Assembly (NCBI RefSeq): GCF_030732095.1
Contig: NZ_JAVAMQ010000001.1
Span: forward strand, 186,001 to 250,000
DNA from: Paracoccus spongiarum
GTDB taxonomy: Bacteria; Pseudomonadota; Alphaproteobacteria; Rhodobacterales; Rhodobacteraceae
Reading direction: 5' to 3'
Length of the DNA: 64,000 bases
The translations under genes were made by a program, and so were the position numbers. Positions 1-7,180 of the stretch are shown one piece after another; the first letter of the stretch is position 1; each line of letters opens with the position of its first letter. The notes beneath the pieces are model-generated. The model saw nothing but the letters and a program-made list of their open reading frames with translations. It was not told where the DNA came from and made no database searches.

Positions 1-611
1 CTGTTGTGCACATCCAGCGCCACCGCCGCCGCCTGCATCGGCGACAGCCCGTAATGATCGTCCTGCGGGTGAAAGCTCTTGATGTGGCAGATCGGATCCG
101 GGCTTCCCGTCATGTCAAAGCGGTGCTTGCGTCCGCCCACCGCATAGTCGAAGGCCACTGGCCAGCCATCGGCGCCCGGCACGATGCTCATCCGGTCCGC
201 GCGCAGCACATGCAACTCCTCCGGCAAGCCCGACGCGCCCAGCCCGACCGCCTCCACATAGGCATTGCCCGACAGCAGCATCTGGCCATAGAGGGCCTCG
301 AACAGCTCGGCACGGCCCTGGCCGGGATTGGGCCGCCGCAGCAGATCGACGACCGGATGGGTCTCGTAGCGGCGCGCGGCATCCTCGCACACCAGCGGCA
401 CTGCCGCCGCCGCCTCCGCGATCAGCCGGACCGAGCGGAACCCGACCGGATTGCCCACGAAGCCGCCCCGCGTCAGCGAGCCGGTGTCGCGCGCCGACCA
501 GACCGGCCGCCCCGAGCCCGCCGCGAAGGCCACCACCCGGCCCGTCGCGCTGGCCTTCCTCTCCTCTACGGGGGCGACCTTCTGCTCCCGCGAAAACAAC
601 CGAAACGCCAT
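1..611 (-). CDS. GTA/phage portal protein (HK97 family), 3' end beyond window
   Basis: N-terminal 203 codons of a portal protein, the dodecameric ring through which DNA enters a tailed-phage head. The start ATG is at 609-611. The visible protein has a basic N-terminus, then a GNPVGFRSVRLIAE helix, YETHPVVDLLRRPNP, FEALYGQMLLSGNAYVE and a HPQDDHYGLSPMQAA segment, all typical of the HK97/RcGTA portal family. It lies downstream of large and small terminase genes on the same strand, matching RcGTA g1-g2-g3. The 110-bp gap to the terminase gene contains a copy of an interspersed hairpin element. The rest of the protein, and any prohead protease and capsid genes, lie beyond position 1. Confidence 0.88.
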   Translation of the reverse strand, partial: MAFRLFSREQKVAPVEERKASATGRVVAFAAGSGRPVWSARDTGSLTRGGFVGNPVGFRSVRLIAEAAAAVPLVCEDAARRYETHPVVDLLRRPNPGQGRAELFEALYGQMLLSGNAYVEAVGLGASGLPEELHVLRADRMSIVPGADGWPVAFDYAVGGRKHRFDMTGSPDPICHIKSFHPQDDHYGLSPMQAAAVALDVHN

Positions 612-663
612 GCTTGCCTCCATCAACCGGCCACGAAAAAGGCCGCCCCGCGGACGGCCCCCT

Positions 664-715
664 TGCCTTGGTTCAAATATCCTCGGGGGGTCCGGGGGGC
701 AGACGGCCCCCCGGC
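664..715 (+). repeat. Interspersed hairpin element, copy A
   Basis: A core CAAATATCCTCGGGG is followed by a perfect 8-bp G/C hairpin (CCGGGGGG...CCCCCCGG). The AAATATCC plus G-rich hairpin layout recurs at 28543-28605 and, inverted, at 59930-59985. This copy fills most of the gap between the terminase and portal genes, in antisense orientation to them. Read on the gene strand it is a hairpin followed by GGATATTT, so it could attenuate head-gene transcription. That role is inference. Confidence 0.65.
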
Positions 716-721
716 CTCTCC

Positions 722-2068
722 TCACAGCCTGCGCATCTGCGGCCGGCGCCAGCCCGCCGCCGGCTCGATCATCAGCTCGTGGATCGCCCAGACCAGCGCA
801 TCCAGCCGGTCCGGGCTGCCCCGGCCCTCGAAGCCGCGCACCGTCATCTGGCACATCTGATCCTCCAGCGCGCCCAGATTGCCGCCGCGCAGATGCTGCA
901 CCCGGCCCTGCTCGTAAAGCGCCGCGACCGGCTCGGCCCGCAGGCCCTTGCCGCGTCCGGCGCGCAGCGCCCGGAACGGCACCAGCGGATCGATCTGGCG
1001 GATCACGCTCTCGACCAGATCGCCGCCCTGGTTGACCTCGGCCACCAGCTTCTCGGCGCCGTGCCGGTCCATCGCGGCGATGGCGGCCCGGGCCCAGTCG
1101 GTCGGACCGCCGCGCAGGGTCGCATCCTCCAGCACCACCGCGCGCCAGTCGCGCGGCTCGCCCTCGGCCAGGACGCCCGCGACCACGATCCCGCATTCGT
1201 CGCTGGCCTTGCCGGCCGTCACCGCCGGATCAACCGCGACGACCACCCGCGTCAGCCGGGGCGCGCGGTCGATCCGCGCGGCTTCCAGCATCGCCGTGGT
1301 CCACAGCGCCCCTTCCACATCATCCAGCAGCACCCCGTCCAGCTCCTGCCGCCCCAGCCGGGTGCCGCCATAGCGGCTCTGCACCTCGGCCAGGAAACTC
1401 TCGGCCAGATAGGCCCGGTTGGCATCGGTCGGCGCATGGGTCGTCACGGTCGAGGCATTGCCCAGGATCCGCTTCAGCACGCCCACATTGCGCGGCGTCG
1501 TGGTCACCACCTGCTGCGGATGCTGCCCCAGCCGCAGCGCAAATTGCAGCATGTCCCAGCTGTCCTCGGCCTTCTTCCACTTGGCCAGCTCGTCCACCCA
1601 GGCCGCGTCGAATTGCGGCCCGCGCAGCGCCTCGGGCTCGTGCGCCGAATAGACCGTGGCGGTCGCGCCATTGGCCCAGACCAGCCGCCTGCGCCCGGCC
1701 TCCCAGACCGGCCGGCGATCGGGGGGCGAGCAGGCCAGGATGCCGCTTTCGCCCATGACCATCACCTCGCGGGCCTGATCGAAGGTCTCGCCCACCAGGG
1801 CCACACGGTGACAGCGGCCGGGTGCGGCGGCGGTCGGCCCCTCGACCATCCGCCGCACCCATTCGGACCCGGCGCGGGTCTTGCCCGCGCCGCGCCCGCC
1901 CATGATCACCCAGCTTTTCCAGTCGCCTTCCGGCGGCAGCTGGTGCGGCAGGGCCCAGAACTCGAACAGCCAGGGCAGCGCCATCAGCGCGTTTTCGGAC
2001 AGCCCCTCGAGGAAGGCGTCAACCTCCTCAGGCTCGGCGGAGGCAAGCCAGGCGGCGCCCGACCTCAT
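722..2068 (-). CDS. GTA/phage terminase large subunit
   Basis: ATP-driven DNA-packaging motor with a C-terminal RNase H-like nuclease. From the ATG at 2068 it has 448 residues. Walker A GGRGAGKT is at about residues 57-64, a Walker B-like AAWVDELAKW follows, and the nuclease acidic residues are seen in VVVAVDPAVTAG and LVAEVNQGGD; it ends near RLDALVWAIHELM. The frame stays open upstream to a TTG at 2137, but 2068 is the first ATG and fits the family N-terminus better. It overlaps the small terminase gene by 41 nt, implying translational coupling. The family and gene order match g2 of the Rhodobacter capsulatus gene transfer agent. Confidence 0.92.
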   Translation of the reverse strand: MRSGAAWLASAEPEEVDAFLEGLSENALMALPWLFEFWALPHQLPPEGDWKSWVIMGGRGAGKTRAGSEWVRRMVEGPTAAAPGRCHRVALVGETFDQAREVMVMGESGILACSPPDRRPVWEAGRRRLVWANGATATVYSAHEPEALRGPQFDAAWVDELAKWKKAEDSWDMLQFALRLGQHPQQVVTTTPRNVGVLKRILGNASTVTTHAPTDANRAYLAESFLAEVQSRYGGTRLGRQELDGVLLDDVEGALWTTAMLEAARIDRAPRLTRVVVAVDPAVTAGKASDECGIVVAGVLAEGEPRDWRAVVLEDATLRGGPTDWARAAIAAMDRHGAEKLVAEVNQGGDLVESVIRQIDPLVPFRALRAGRGKGLRAEPVAALYEQGRVQHLRGGNLGALEDQMCQMTVRGFEGRGSPDRLDALVWAIHELMIEPAAGWRRPQMRRL

Positions 2069-2438
2069 CTCGTGCCGCGTCAAGGTCGAGACTGCCTCCT
2101 CCGACCCCGCCGGCGATGTCCTTGCGAAGTTTGTCAACGCGGTTCCTTTCCTGCATCAGCAGGGCAACCGCCTCGCGGATGCCCTTCGCGGCCAGCATCG
2201 CCGCCTTCAGTTCGGCTGGGTCCAGGACCCCCTTCTCGCGGGCCTCCAGCGCCAGCTTGTGGCTTTCCAGATCCTTCACATAGGACCAGAAAAGCCCCTC
2301 CGCGACCGCAAGCACCTCTTCCGGGTCACATGCGCCGCGCGCTTCCCCGACCTGGTCCGTTGCGTCGTCGGTGACGTGCGATCCGGCCACCAGGGGCCCT
2401 TCGGGATCACCGATCCCGCTCCATTCCATATCGTTCAT
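2028..2438 (-). CDS. GTA small terminase-like protein (RcGTA g1 type)
   Basis: A 136-residue acidic protein directly upstream of the large terminase. The ATG is at 2436-2438, with a purine-rich CGAGGCGGGA upstream. The N-terminal 35 residues are low-complexity and acidic. The middle (LFWSYVKDLESHKLALEAREKGVLDPAELKAA, then KGIREAVALLMQERNRVDKLRKDIAGG) is predicted helical with heptad spacing. In RcGTA the first gene of the cluster encodes a small terminase that lacks the usual DNA-binding domain, and the size and position here agree. The sequence alone does not prove the function. It is the first gene after the promoter at 2541-2569. Confidence 0.7.
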   Translation of the reverse strand: MNDMEWSGIGDPEGPLVAGSHVTDDATDQVGEARGACDPEEVLAVAEGLFWSYVKDLESHKLALEAREKGVLDPAELKAAMLAAKGIREAVALLMQERNRVDKLRKDIAGGVGGGSLDLDAARDEVGRRLACLRRA

Positions 2439-2540
2439 GCAAACTGTCCCGCCTCGTGTCCTGTCCGCACGAGCCGAGAAACGGGAAAAGCGGCGCGGGT
2501 TTCGACCCGGCCGCTCGCCCATTTCTCCCAGCATGCAAAT

Positions 2541-2569
2541 GTTCTACCCTGGGGCGTTCGGTAAGTCAA
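2541..2569 (-). promoter_or_regulatory. Sigma70-like promoter of the GTA cluster
   Basis: On the minus strand, TTGACT (complement of 2564-2569) and TAGAAC (complement of 2541-2546) are separated by exactly 17 nt. The predicted start near 2534 gives a leader of about 95 nt before the small terminase ATG. -35 matches 5/6 and -10 matches 4/6 of the consensus. In R. capsulatus the GTA promoter is controlled by GafA; no specific activator site was identified here. Confidence 0.5.
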
Positions 2570-2700
2570 TCGCTAAACCGAAGGGCGATCCGTTAACCGA
2601 TCATCAGGCTTTGAAAACAGATGCTTGAGCCGCGCAACACCCCCAGCGCACGGCGGTGGCGCGACACGCAACAGCACCCCGGAACGCCCGTTCCGGCACG

Positions 2701-2730
2701 CAAAAGACCCGCCACCGCGCGGGTGGCGGG
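2701..2730 (-). terminator. Intrinsic terminator of the coiled-coil protein gene
   Basis: Perfect 9-bp stem (CCCGCCACC/GGTGGCGGG) with a 5-nt loop. On the minus strand it is followed by TCTTTTG (complement of 2701-2707). It starts 25 bp after the stop codon of the gene ending at 2756 and should insulate the GTA cluster from upstream transcription. Confidence 0.8.
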
Positions 2731-2755
2731 CCGATCGTCCACGCCCTTCCGGGGG

Positions 2756-3196
2756 TCAGGTCTTCTTCTTCGGGGACGCCGCCTTGCCGCGCGCCTCGGT
2801 GGCGGCGGCGATGGCGTTGCTGGCCTCGTCCTGCATCTTCTGTGCGAATGACACCATCTGCGCGGCATAGGCCTCGGCCCAGTCGGGGAACTGGCCGTTC
2901 TTCATCGCCGCGGCGCGCATTTCCTCGCCCTTCTCGCGCATCTTCTGGAACTGGTCCTCCCAGGCCGTCTGCATGCTGTGCCACTGGTTGCGGACATTGT
3001 CGCCGGCCTGCTCGAAATAGCCGCGCATCTGCTGGTTCATCTCTTCCTGGCGCTGCATCGCGGTTTCCTGCCACTTGCGGGCGCTGGCCATCATCTCGTC
3101 ATTCTTCGAGGACATCTCGTCCTGCCATTCGGCGGCCCGCTTCTCGAACATGCGGGCGTTGTCGGCGAGGGTCGAAAACATGTCGGACAGTTTCAT
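2756..3196 (-). CDS. Small coiled-coil protein, unknown function (phasin-like composition)
   Basis: 146 residues from an ATG at 3194-3196, with a strong AGGAGG 8 nt upstream. The protein is almost entirely helical and rich in Met, Gln, Glu and Ala. Repeated amphipathic stretches (FEKRAAEWQDEMSSKNDEMM, AMQRQEEMNQQMRGYFEQAG) run into a helical AQKMQDEASNAIAAATEARG segment and a lysine-rich tail (SPKKKT). No signal peptide or membrane segment. The amphipathic helix pattern resembles phasins and other granule- or membrane-surface proteins, but I cannot place it in a named family. It is a single-gene unit with a terminator on each side. The open frame extends upstream to 3316 but has no supported start there. 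Confidence 0.8.
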   Translation of the reverse strand: MKLSDMFSTLADNARMFEKRAAEWQDEMSSKNDEMMASARKWQETAMQRQEEMNQQMRGYFEQAGDNVRNQWHSMQTAWEDQFQKMREKGEEMRAAAMKNGQFPDWAEAYAAQMVSFAQKMQDEASNAIAAATEARGKAASPKKKT

Positions 3197-3247
3197 CGCG
3201 TTTCCTCCTGAATCAGAGGCCGGGTCCGCGTTGCGCGCGCGGATCGC

Positions 3248-3297
3248 ACAAGGCCCGCCCCTTCCGCGGTCAGCCTGCGGTCTGGGGCGGGCTTTGT
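3248..3297. terminator. Bidirectional-type terminator downstream of mltG
   Basis: GCCCGCCCC pairs with GGGGCGGGC, and the stem extends through ACAAG/TTTGT with one G-U pair, giving about 14 bp. An inner CCGC/GCGG pair lies in the loop. It sits between the mltG stop (3343) and the coiled-coil gene start (3196), where it would end fabF-mltG transcription on the minus strand. Confidence 0.75.
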
Positions 3298-3342
3298 CAA
3301 ACGCTACGGAACCCACTGTCGCAGGCGCGGCGCAGGCGCGGC

Positions 3343-4527
3343 TCAGCCGTCGCCCTGCACCGGCGCGTCGGTCGGCTGGCCGCGCTGTGCCTCGATCTCG
3401 CGCCAGCGCGCGACATTGGCGTTGTGCTCTTCGAGGGTGCGCGCGAAGGCGTGCCCGCCGCTGCCATCGGCAACGAAGAAGATGTAGTCGGTGTCGGCCG
3501 GGTTCAGCGCCGCGCGGATCGCCAGCCGGCCCGGATTGGCGATCGGGGTCGGCGGCAGCCCGTCCACGCGATAGGTGTTGTAGGGCGTCGTGGTGTTCAG
3601 TTCCGACCGGCGCAGGCCGCGGTGCAGCACGCCCTCGCCGCGGGTGATGCCATAGATCACCGTCGGGTCGGTCTCCAGCCGCATGCCCTGTTGCAGGCGG
3701 TTCACGAAGACGCTGGCGACCTGCGGCCGTTCCTCGGCGATGCCGGTTTCCTTCTCGACGATCGAGGCCATGATCAGCGCCTCTTGCGGCGTGTCATAGG
3801 GCAGACCGAAGGGCCGCGCCTCCCATTCCTCGGCCAGGATCGCCGCCTGCCGCCGGCTCATCTCGGCCAGCAGGGCGGCGCGCGGCGACTCCTTCTCGAT
3901 CTCGTAGGTGTCGGGGGCAAGGCTGCCCTCGGCCGGCACCTCCGGGACCTCGCCCGACAGGAAATCCACCTGCTTCAGCGCCTCGACGATCTGCCAGCTG
4001 GTCACGCCCTCGGCCACGGTGACGCGCAGCCGCGCATCGGGCTTCTGCTGGGCCGCGGCAATCGCCTCGGGCAAGGCGCCTGCGGCCGGATCATGGCGGG
4101 CCACCTCGGCGAAGACGCCGGTCTCGGGGCTGATGTCGCGCAACAGGACGCTGTTCTCGCGCACGCCCACCCGCAGGATGACCTCGGTGCCGCAGGTCGA
4201 GGGCCCGCCCGCGGTGATGACGCCGACGATATCCTCCATGCTGGCCTGCGGGGGCACCAGATAGCTGCCGAATTTCAGGTCGCGGGCCTTGTCCATGTAG
4301 TCGGCACCGGCGCGGAACACATAGGCGCTGCTGACCGCCCCCTGCGTGGCAAGCTGCTGGCTGACCGCGTTAAGGCTCGCGCCCGGGGCGATCTGCACGC
4401 ATTGCGCAACCGCACTGGGGCCCGGCCCGCTGAATTCATGCCTGGCCCAGGCCACCGCCGCCGCCGCCGCGATCAGCAACACCACCAGCAGTGTCAGGAA
4501 ATTCGAGGCGATGTTGCGCCAGATCAT
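3343..4527 (-). CDS. mltG: Endolytic murein transglycosylase MltG
   Basis: Inner-membrane lytic transglycosylase (YceG family) that cuts nascent glycan strands and so sets their length. 394 residues. One N-terminal membrane helix (about 9-27) is followed by a LysM-like region (about 40-100) and the YceG catalytic domain. The family hallmark ASIVEKE is at 254-260, with Glu258 in the position of the E. coli catalytic Glu218; an APDTYEI motif is near 204-210 and TDPTVIYG further on. The start codon overlaps the fabF stop (ATGA at 4524-4527), so the two are translationally coupled. fabF-mltG linkage is common in proteobacteria. Confidence 0.96.
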   Translation of the reverse strand: MIWRNIASNFLTLLVVLLIAAAAAVAWARHEFSGPGPSAVAQCVQIAPGASLNAVSQQLATQGAVSSAYVFRAGADYMDKARDLKFGSYLVPPQASMEDIVGVITAGGPSTCGTEVILRVGVRENSVLLRDISPETGVFAEVARHDPAAGALPEAIAAAQQKPDARLRVTVAEGVTSWQIVEALKQVDFLSGEVPEVPAEGSLAPDTYEIEKESPRAALLAEMSRRQAAILAEEWEARPFGLPYDTPQEALIMASIVEKETGIAEERPQVASVFVNRLQQGMRLETDPTVIYGITRGEGVLHRGLRRSELNTTTPYNTYRVDGLPPTPIANPGRLAIRAALNPADTDYIFFVADGSGGHAFARTLEEHNANVARWREIEAQRGQPTDAPVQGDG

Positions 4528-5786
4528 CCGGCGACCTTCCCCAGCACCAGGCTGGCATTGGTGCCACCGAAGCCAAAGCTGTTGGACAGCGCCACATCGA
4601 CCTTGCGGCGGACGGCGGCATTGGCGGCCAGGTCCAGCCGCGGCGTCACCGCCGGATTGTCGAGATTGATGGTCGGCGGGCAGATCTGGTCGCGGATCGC
4701 CAGCACGCAGAAGATCGCCTCGACCGCGCCGGCCGCACCCAGCAGATGCCCGATGCTGGACTTGGTCGAGGACATCACCGCATTGCCGGCATGATCGCCC
4801 ATCAGCCGCTCGACCGCGGCCAGTTCGATGGTGTCGGCCATGGTGCTGGTGCCATGCGCGTTGATATAGTCGATCCGCTCGGGCCCGATGCCGGCGCTGC
4901 GCAGCGCGTTCTGCATGGCGCGGTATCCGCCATCGCCATCCTCGGCCGGGGCGGTGATGTGATAGGCGTCGCCCGACAGCCCGTAGCCCAGCACCTCGGC
5001 ATAGATCCGTGCCCCGCGCGCGCGCGCGTGTTCGTATTCCTCCAGCACGACGACGCCCGCCCCCTCGCCCATCACGAAGCCGTCGCGGTCGGCGTCATAG
5101 GGACGGCTGGCGGCCTGCGGGTCGTCGGCGCGCTTGGTGGACAGCGCCTTGCAGGCGTTGAAGCCCGCGATGCCGATCTCGCTGATCGGGGCCTCGGCGC
5201 CGCCTGCGACCATCACATCCGCATCGCCCAGCATGATCAGCCGCGCCGCATCGCCGATCGCGTGGGCGCCGGTGGAACAGGCGGTAACGACAGCGTGGTT
5301 CGGTCCCTTGAAGCCGAACCGGATGCTGACCTGGCCCGAAATCAGGTTGATCAGCGCGCCGGGGATGAAGAAGGGCGAGACCCGCTTGGGACCGCGTTCC
5401 TTGATCAGCACGGCGGTTTCCGCGATCGAGGTCAGCCCGCCGATGCCCGATCCGATCATCACCCCGGTGCGCAGCCGGCCTTCCTCGTCTTCGGGCTGCC
5501 AGCCGGCATCGCGCACCGCCTGTTCGGCGGCCGCCATGCCGTACAGGATGAAATCATCGACCTTGCGCCGGTCCTTCGGCGCCATCCACTCGTCGGGATT
5601 GAAGCTGCCGTCGCTGCCATCCCCGAACGGGATCTCGCAGGCATATTGCGTCACCACGTCCCGGGGATCAAAGCGGGTGATCGGCCCGGCGCCGGACTTG
5701 CCGGCCAGAAGCCGCTGCCATGTCGCCTCGACGCCTGAGGCCAGCGGCGTGACCATTCCCAGCCCGGTGACAACTACCCTGCGCAT
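4524..5786 (-). CDS. fabF: 3-oxoacyl-[acyl-carrier-protein] synthase II
   Basis: Beta-ketoacyl-ACP synthase II condenses malonyl-ACP with acyl-ACP in fatty acid elongation. 420 residues from the ATG at 5786. The Cys-His-His triad is Cys170 in VVTACSTG, His311 in INAHGTSTMAD and His347 in SSIGHLLGAAGAVEA. Two in-frame ATGs (5792 and 5786) lie 6 nt apart; the AAGG just upstream is better spaced for 5786, which also gives the family start MRRVVVTG. acpP, often immediately upstream, is absent: the next gene up encodes a Hint-domain protein 116 bp away. Confidence 0.96.
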   Translation of the reverse strand: MRRVVVTGLGMVTPLASGVEATWQRLLAGKSGAGPITRFDPRDVVTQYACEIPFGDGSDGSFNPDEWMAPKDRRKVDDFILYGMAAAEQAVRDAGWQPEDEEGRLRTGVMIGSGIGGLTSIAETAVLIKERGPKRVSPFFIPGALINLISGQVSIRFGFKGPNHAVVTACSTGAHAIGDAARLIMLGDADVMVAGGAEAPISEIGIAGFNACKALSTKRADDPQAASRPYDADRDGFVMGEGAGVVVLEEYEHARARGARIYAEVLGYGLSGDAYHITAPAEDGDGGYRAMQNALRSAGIGPERIDYINAHGTSTMADTIELAAVERLMGDHAGNAVMSSTKSSIGHLLGAAGAVEAIFCVLAIRDQICPPTINLDNPAVTPRLDLAANAAVRRKVDVALSNSFGFGGTNASLVLGKVAG

Positions 5787-5902
5787 GTTCATGTCCTTGC
5801 CTGTTCGGTTTTCCGGCGGTGATACACGCCCGAAACCCGCCACGCAACGCATGACAGCCCGATGACGGCGCGAGGGCGACCCCGTCGCGCCGCCGACGGC
5901 GC

Positions 5903-7027
5903 CTAGTGCGGCGCGACGACAGGCCTTGCGTTCAACAGGTGACGCGCGGCCAGCCTGCGGCCCTGCCGGCCCGGCACCAGCGGCCGGGCGGGGGAAAACG
6001 CCTCGAATTCGGCGCCGATCCCGGCCAGCTGCGGAAACAGCGCCAGGATCTCGGCCCGCGCGGCCTCGCCGACGCCTTTCAGCGCCTCGGGGCCGGTGAA
6101 CAGCGACTCGGTCACCGCCCCGTTCGAGGTCACAAGTTCGTGCCGGTCGAACAGCAGATGCACATAGGTCACCTGCGCCGCGTCCTCGGCGACCTCGATC
6201 CCGGGCAGCGCCAGCAGATGCCGCGCGGCGACCAGAACCTCGTCGGTCCCGAACATCCGCTGCGCGATGGCGGACCGCACCAGCACGCGGTGCTGCGGCG
6301 AGACCAGCAGATCGGCGACGGGCAGTCCCTGCCCCAGGGCGCCCGCGCGAATGCGCACCGGCCTCAGGTGATCGCGCCCCTGCAGGTCAAGGCTGCGCGA
6401 GCCGGCCCAGCGCAGCACCTGCGCGCCGCGATCCCCGGTCAGCACCAGATCGCCCGCCCGCAGATCCTCGACCGGGCGCGGCCCCTCGGGCGTGTCGATC
6501 AGCGTCCCGGCGGTGAAACAGGTGATGAAATCCGCGCCGTTGCGGTTGGTCGTCAGGTCGCTGGTATTGGTGATCAGCCCGGTCAGCGTCACCGAGACGA
6601 TGGGACCGCTTTGATAGGCGGCGGAATCGGCATTGGCGGTCAATTCAGGCGCCAGGAACACGTTGCGCGCTTCGTCCTGAAAGATGACCGCGCTGACGGT
6701 CGCCGTCGATCCGTTCGCGAAGGTGACCTCTGCGTTATAGACGCCCATCCCCTCGAAGGTCGAAATCAGCGACGTGGTGGCGCCCGGCAGGGTGTATTGG
6801 ACCTGATCGAACCCGTTCCCGGCGCGGTTCGTGTCCAGCGACCCCGCTGCACCGCCCCGGTCGAATGTAGTCACGGTGACGATCTGTTCGTAAAGCGGGT
6901 CGGTGGCGGTGCCGCGCGTCTGGCCGACCAGCCCGGCCGCGTTCTCGCTGTCAAAATCACCCTCGACGGGGTCGATGTTGAACGCCCCGCCATTGCCCAG
7001 GTAGATGGCACTCCAAGTCGTCGGCAT
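5903..7027 (-). CDS. Hint (hedgehog/intein) domain-containing protein
   Basis: 374 residues, with AGGAGCC upstream of the ATG at 7027. The N-terminal about 165 residues (GNGGAFNIDPVEGDFDSEN..., several Asp/Asn/Gly-rich strands) look like a beta-rich secreted module without a classical signal peptide. Residue Cys170 in FITCFTAGTLIDTPEGPRPV opens a Hint domain ending around HELVTSNGAVTESLFTGPEAL (about 295-320), followed by a C-terminal tail. Hint domains self-cleave through an N-terminal Cys thioester. This family is abundant in Rhodobacteraceae and often suspected of type I secretion, but that is inference, since no secretion genes lie next to it. Confidence 0.85.
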   Translation of the reverse strand: MPTTWSAIYLGNGGAFNIDPVEGDFDSENAAGLVGQTRGTATDPLYEQIVTVTTFDRGGAAGSLDTNRAGNGFDQVQYTLPGATTSLISTFEGMGVYNAEVTFANGSTATVSAVIFQDEARNVFLAPELTANADSAAYQSGPIVSVTLTGLITNTSDLTTNRNGADFITCFTAGTLIDTPEGPRPVEDLRAGDLVLTGDRGAQVLRWAGSRSLDLQGRDHLRPVRIRAGALGQGLPVADLLVSPQHRVLVRSAIAQRMFGTDEVLVAARHLLALPGIEVAEDAAQVTYVHLLFDRHELVTSNGAVTESLFTGPEALKGVGEAARAEILALFPQLAGIGAEFEAFSPARPLVPGRQGRRLAARHLLNARPVVAPH

Positions 7028-7096
7028 TCGTGGCTCCTGAAATCGCCGCAGGCCACCAATGCTGGCAACGAAGCGGACCTAAGACTTTCGGTCGCA

Positions 7097-7123
7097 TTAA
7101 TATTTGCCCGCCACCCTGTTCAA
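7097..7123 (-). promoter_or_regulatory. Possible promoter of the Hint-domain gene
   Basis: An AT-rich patch on the minus strand reads TTGAAC, 15 nt, TATTAA. The spacing is 1-2 nt short of optimal. It lies about 70 nt upstream of the ATG at 7027 and is clearly AT-richer than the flanks. Confidence 0.3.
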
Positions 7124-7180
7124 AGTCCAGCGTGAAATTTCATTCCAGCCATGCTGGCCGGGACCCTGCGCATCTTGGCA

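Larger units (their letters stand above)
2439..2755. other. Intergenic leader region of the GTA cluster (317 bp)
   Basis: No credible gene. It holds a sigma70-like promoter (2541-2569, minus strand), an isolated TTAACC motif at 2593-2598, a perfect 7-bp hairpin (CCGGAAC/GTTCCGG, 2679-2696), and the terminator of the coiled-coil gene (2701-2730). The 2570-2620 stretch is AT-richer than its surroundings. Confidence 0.6.

Noticed and set aside
614..2374. Long open frame on the plus strand opposite the terminase genes
   Set aside because: Antisense shadow created by high GC: His/Arg/Pro/Gly-rich composition, no domain, and the opposite strand encodes a clear terminase.
1..2438. Active prophage instead of gene transfer agent
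   Set aside because: No integrase, repressor or attachment site in view, and gene order fits RcGTA; however the left side is cut, so this is a preference, not proof.
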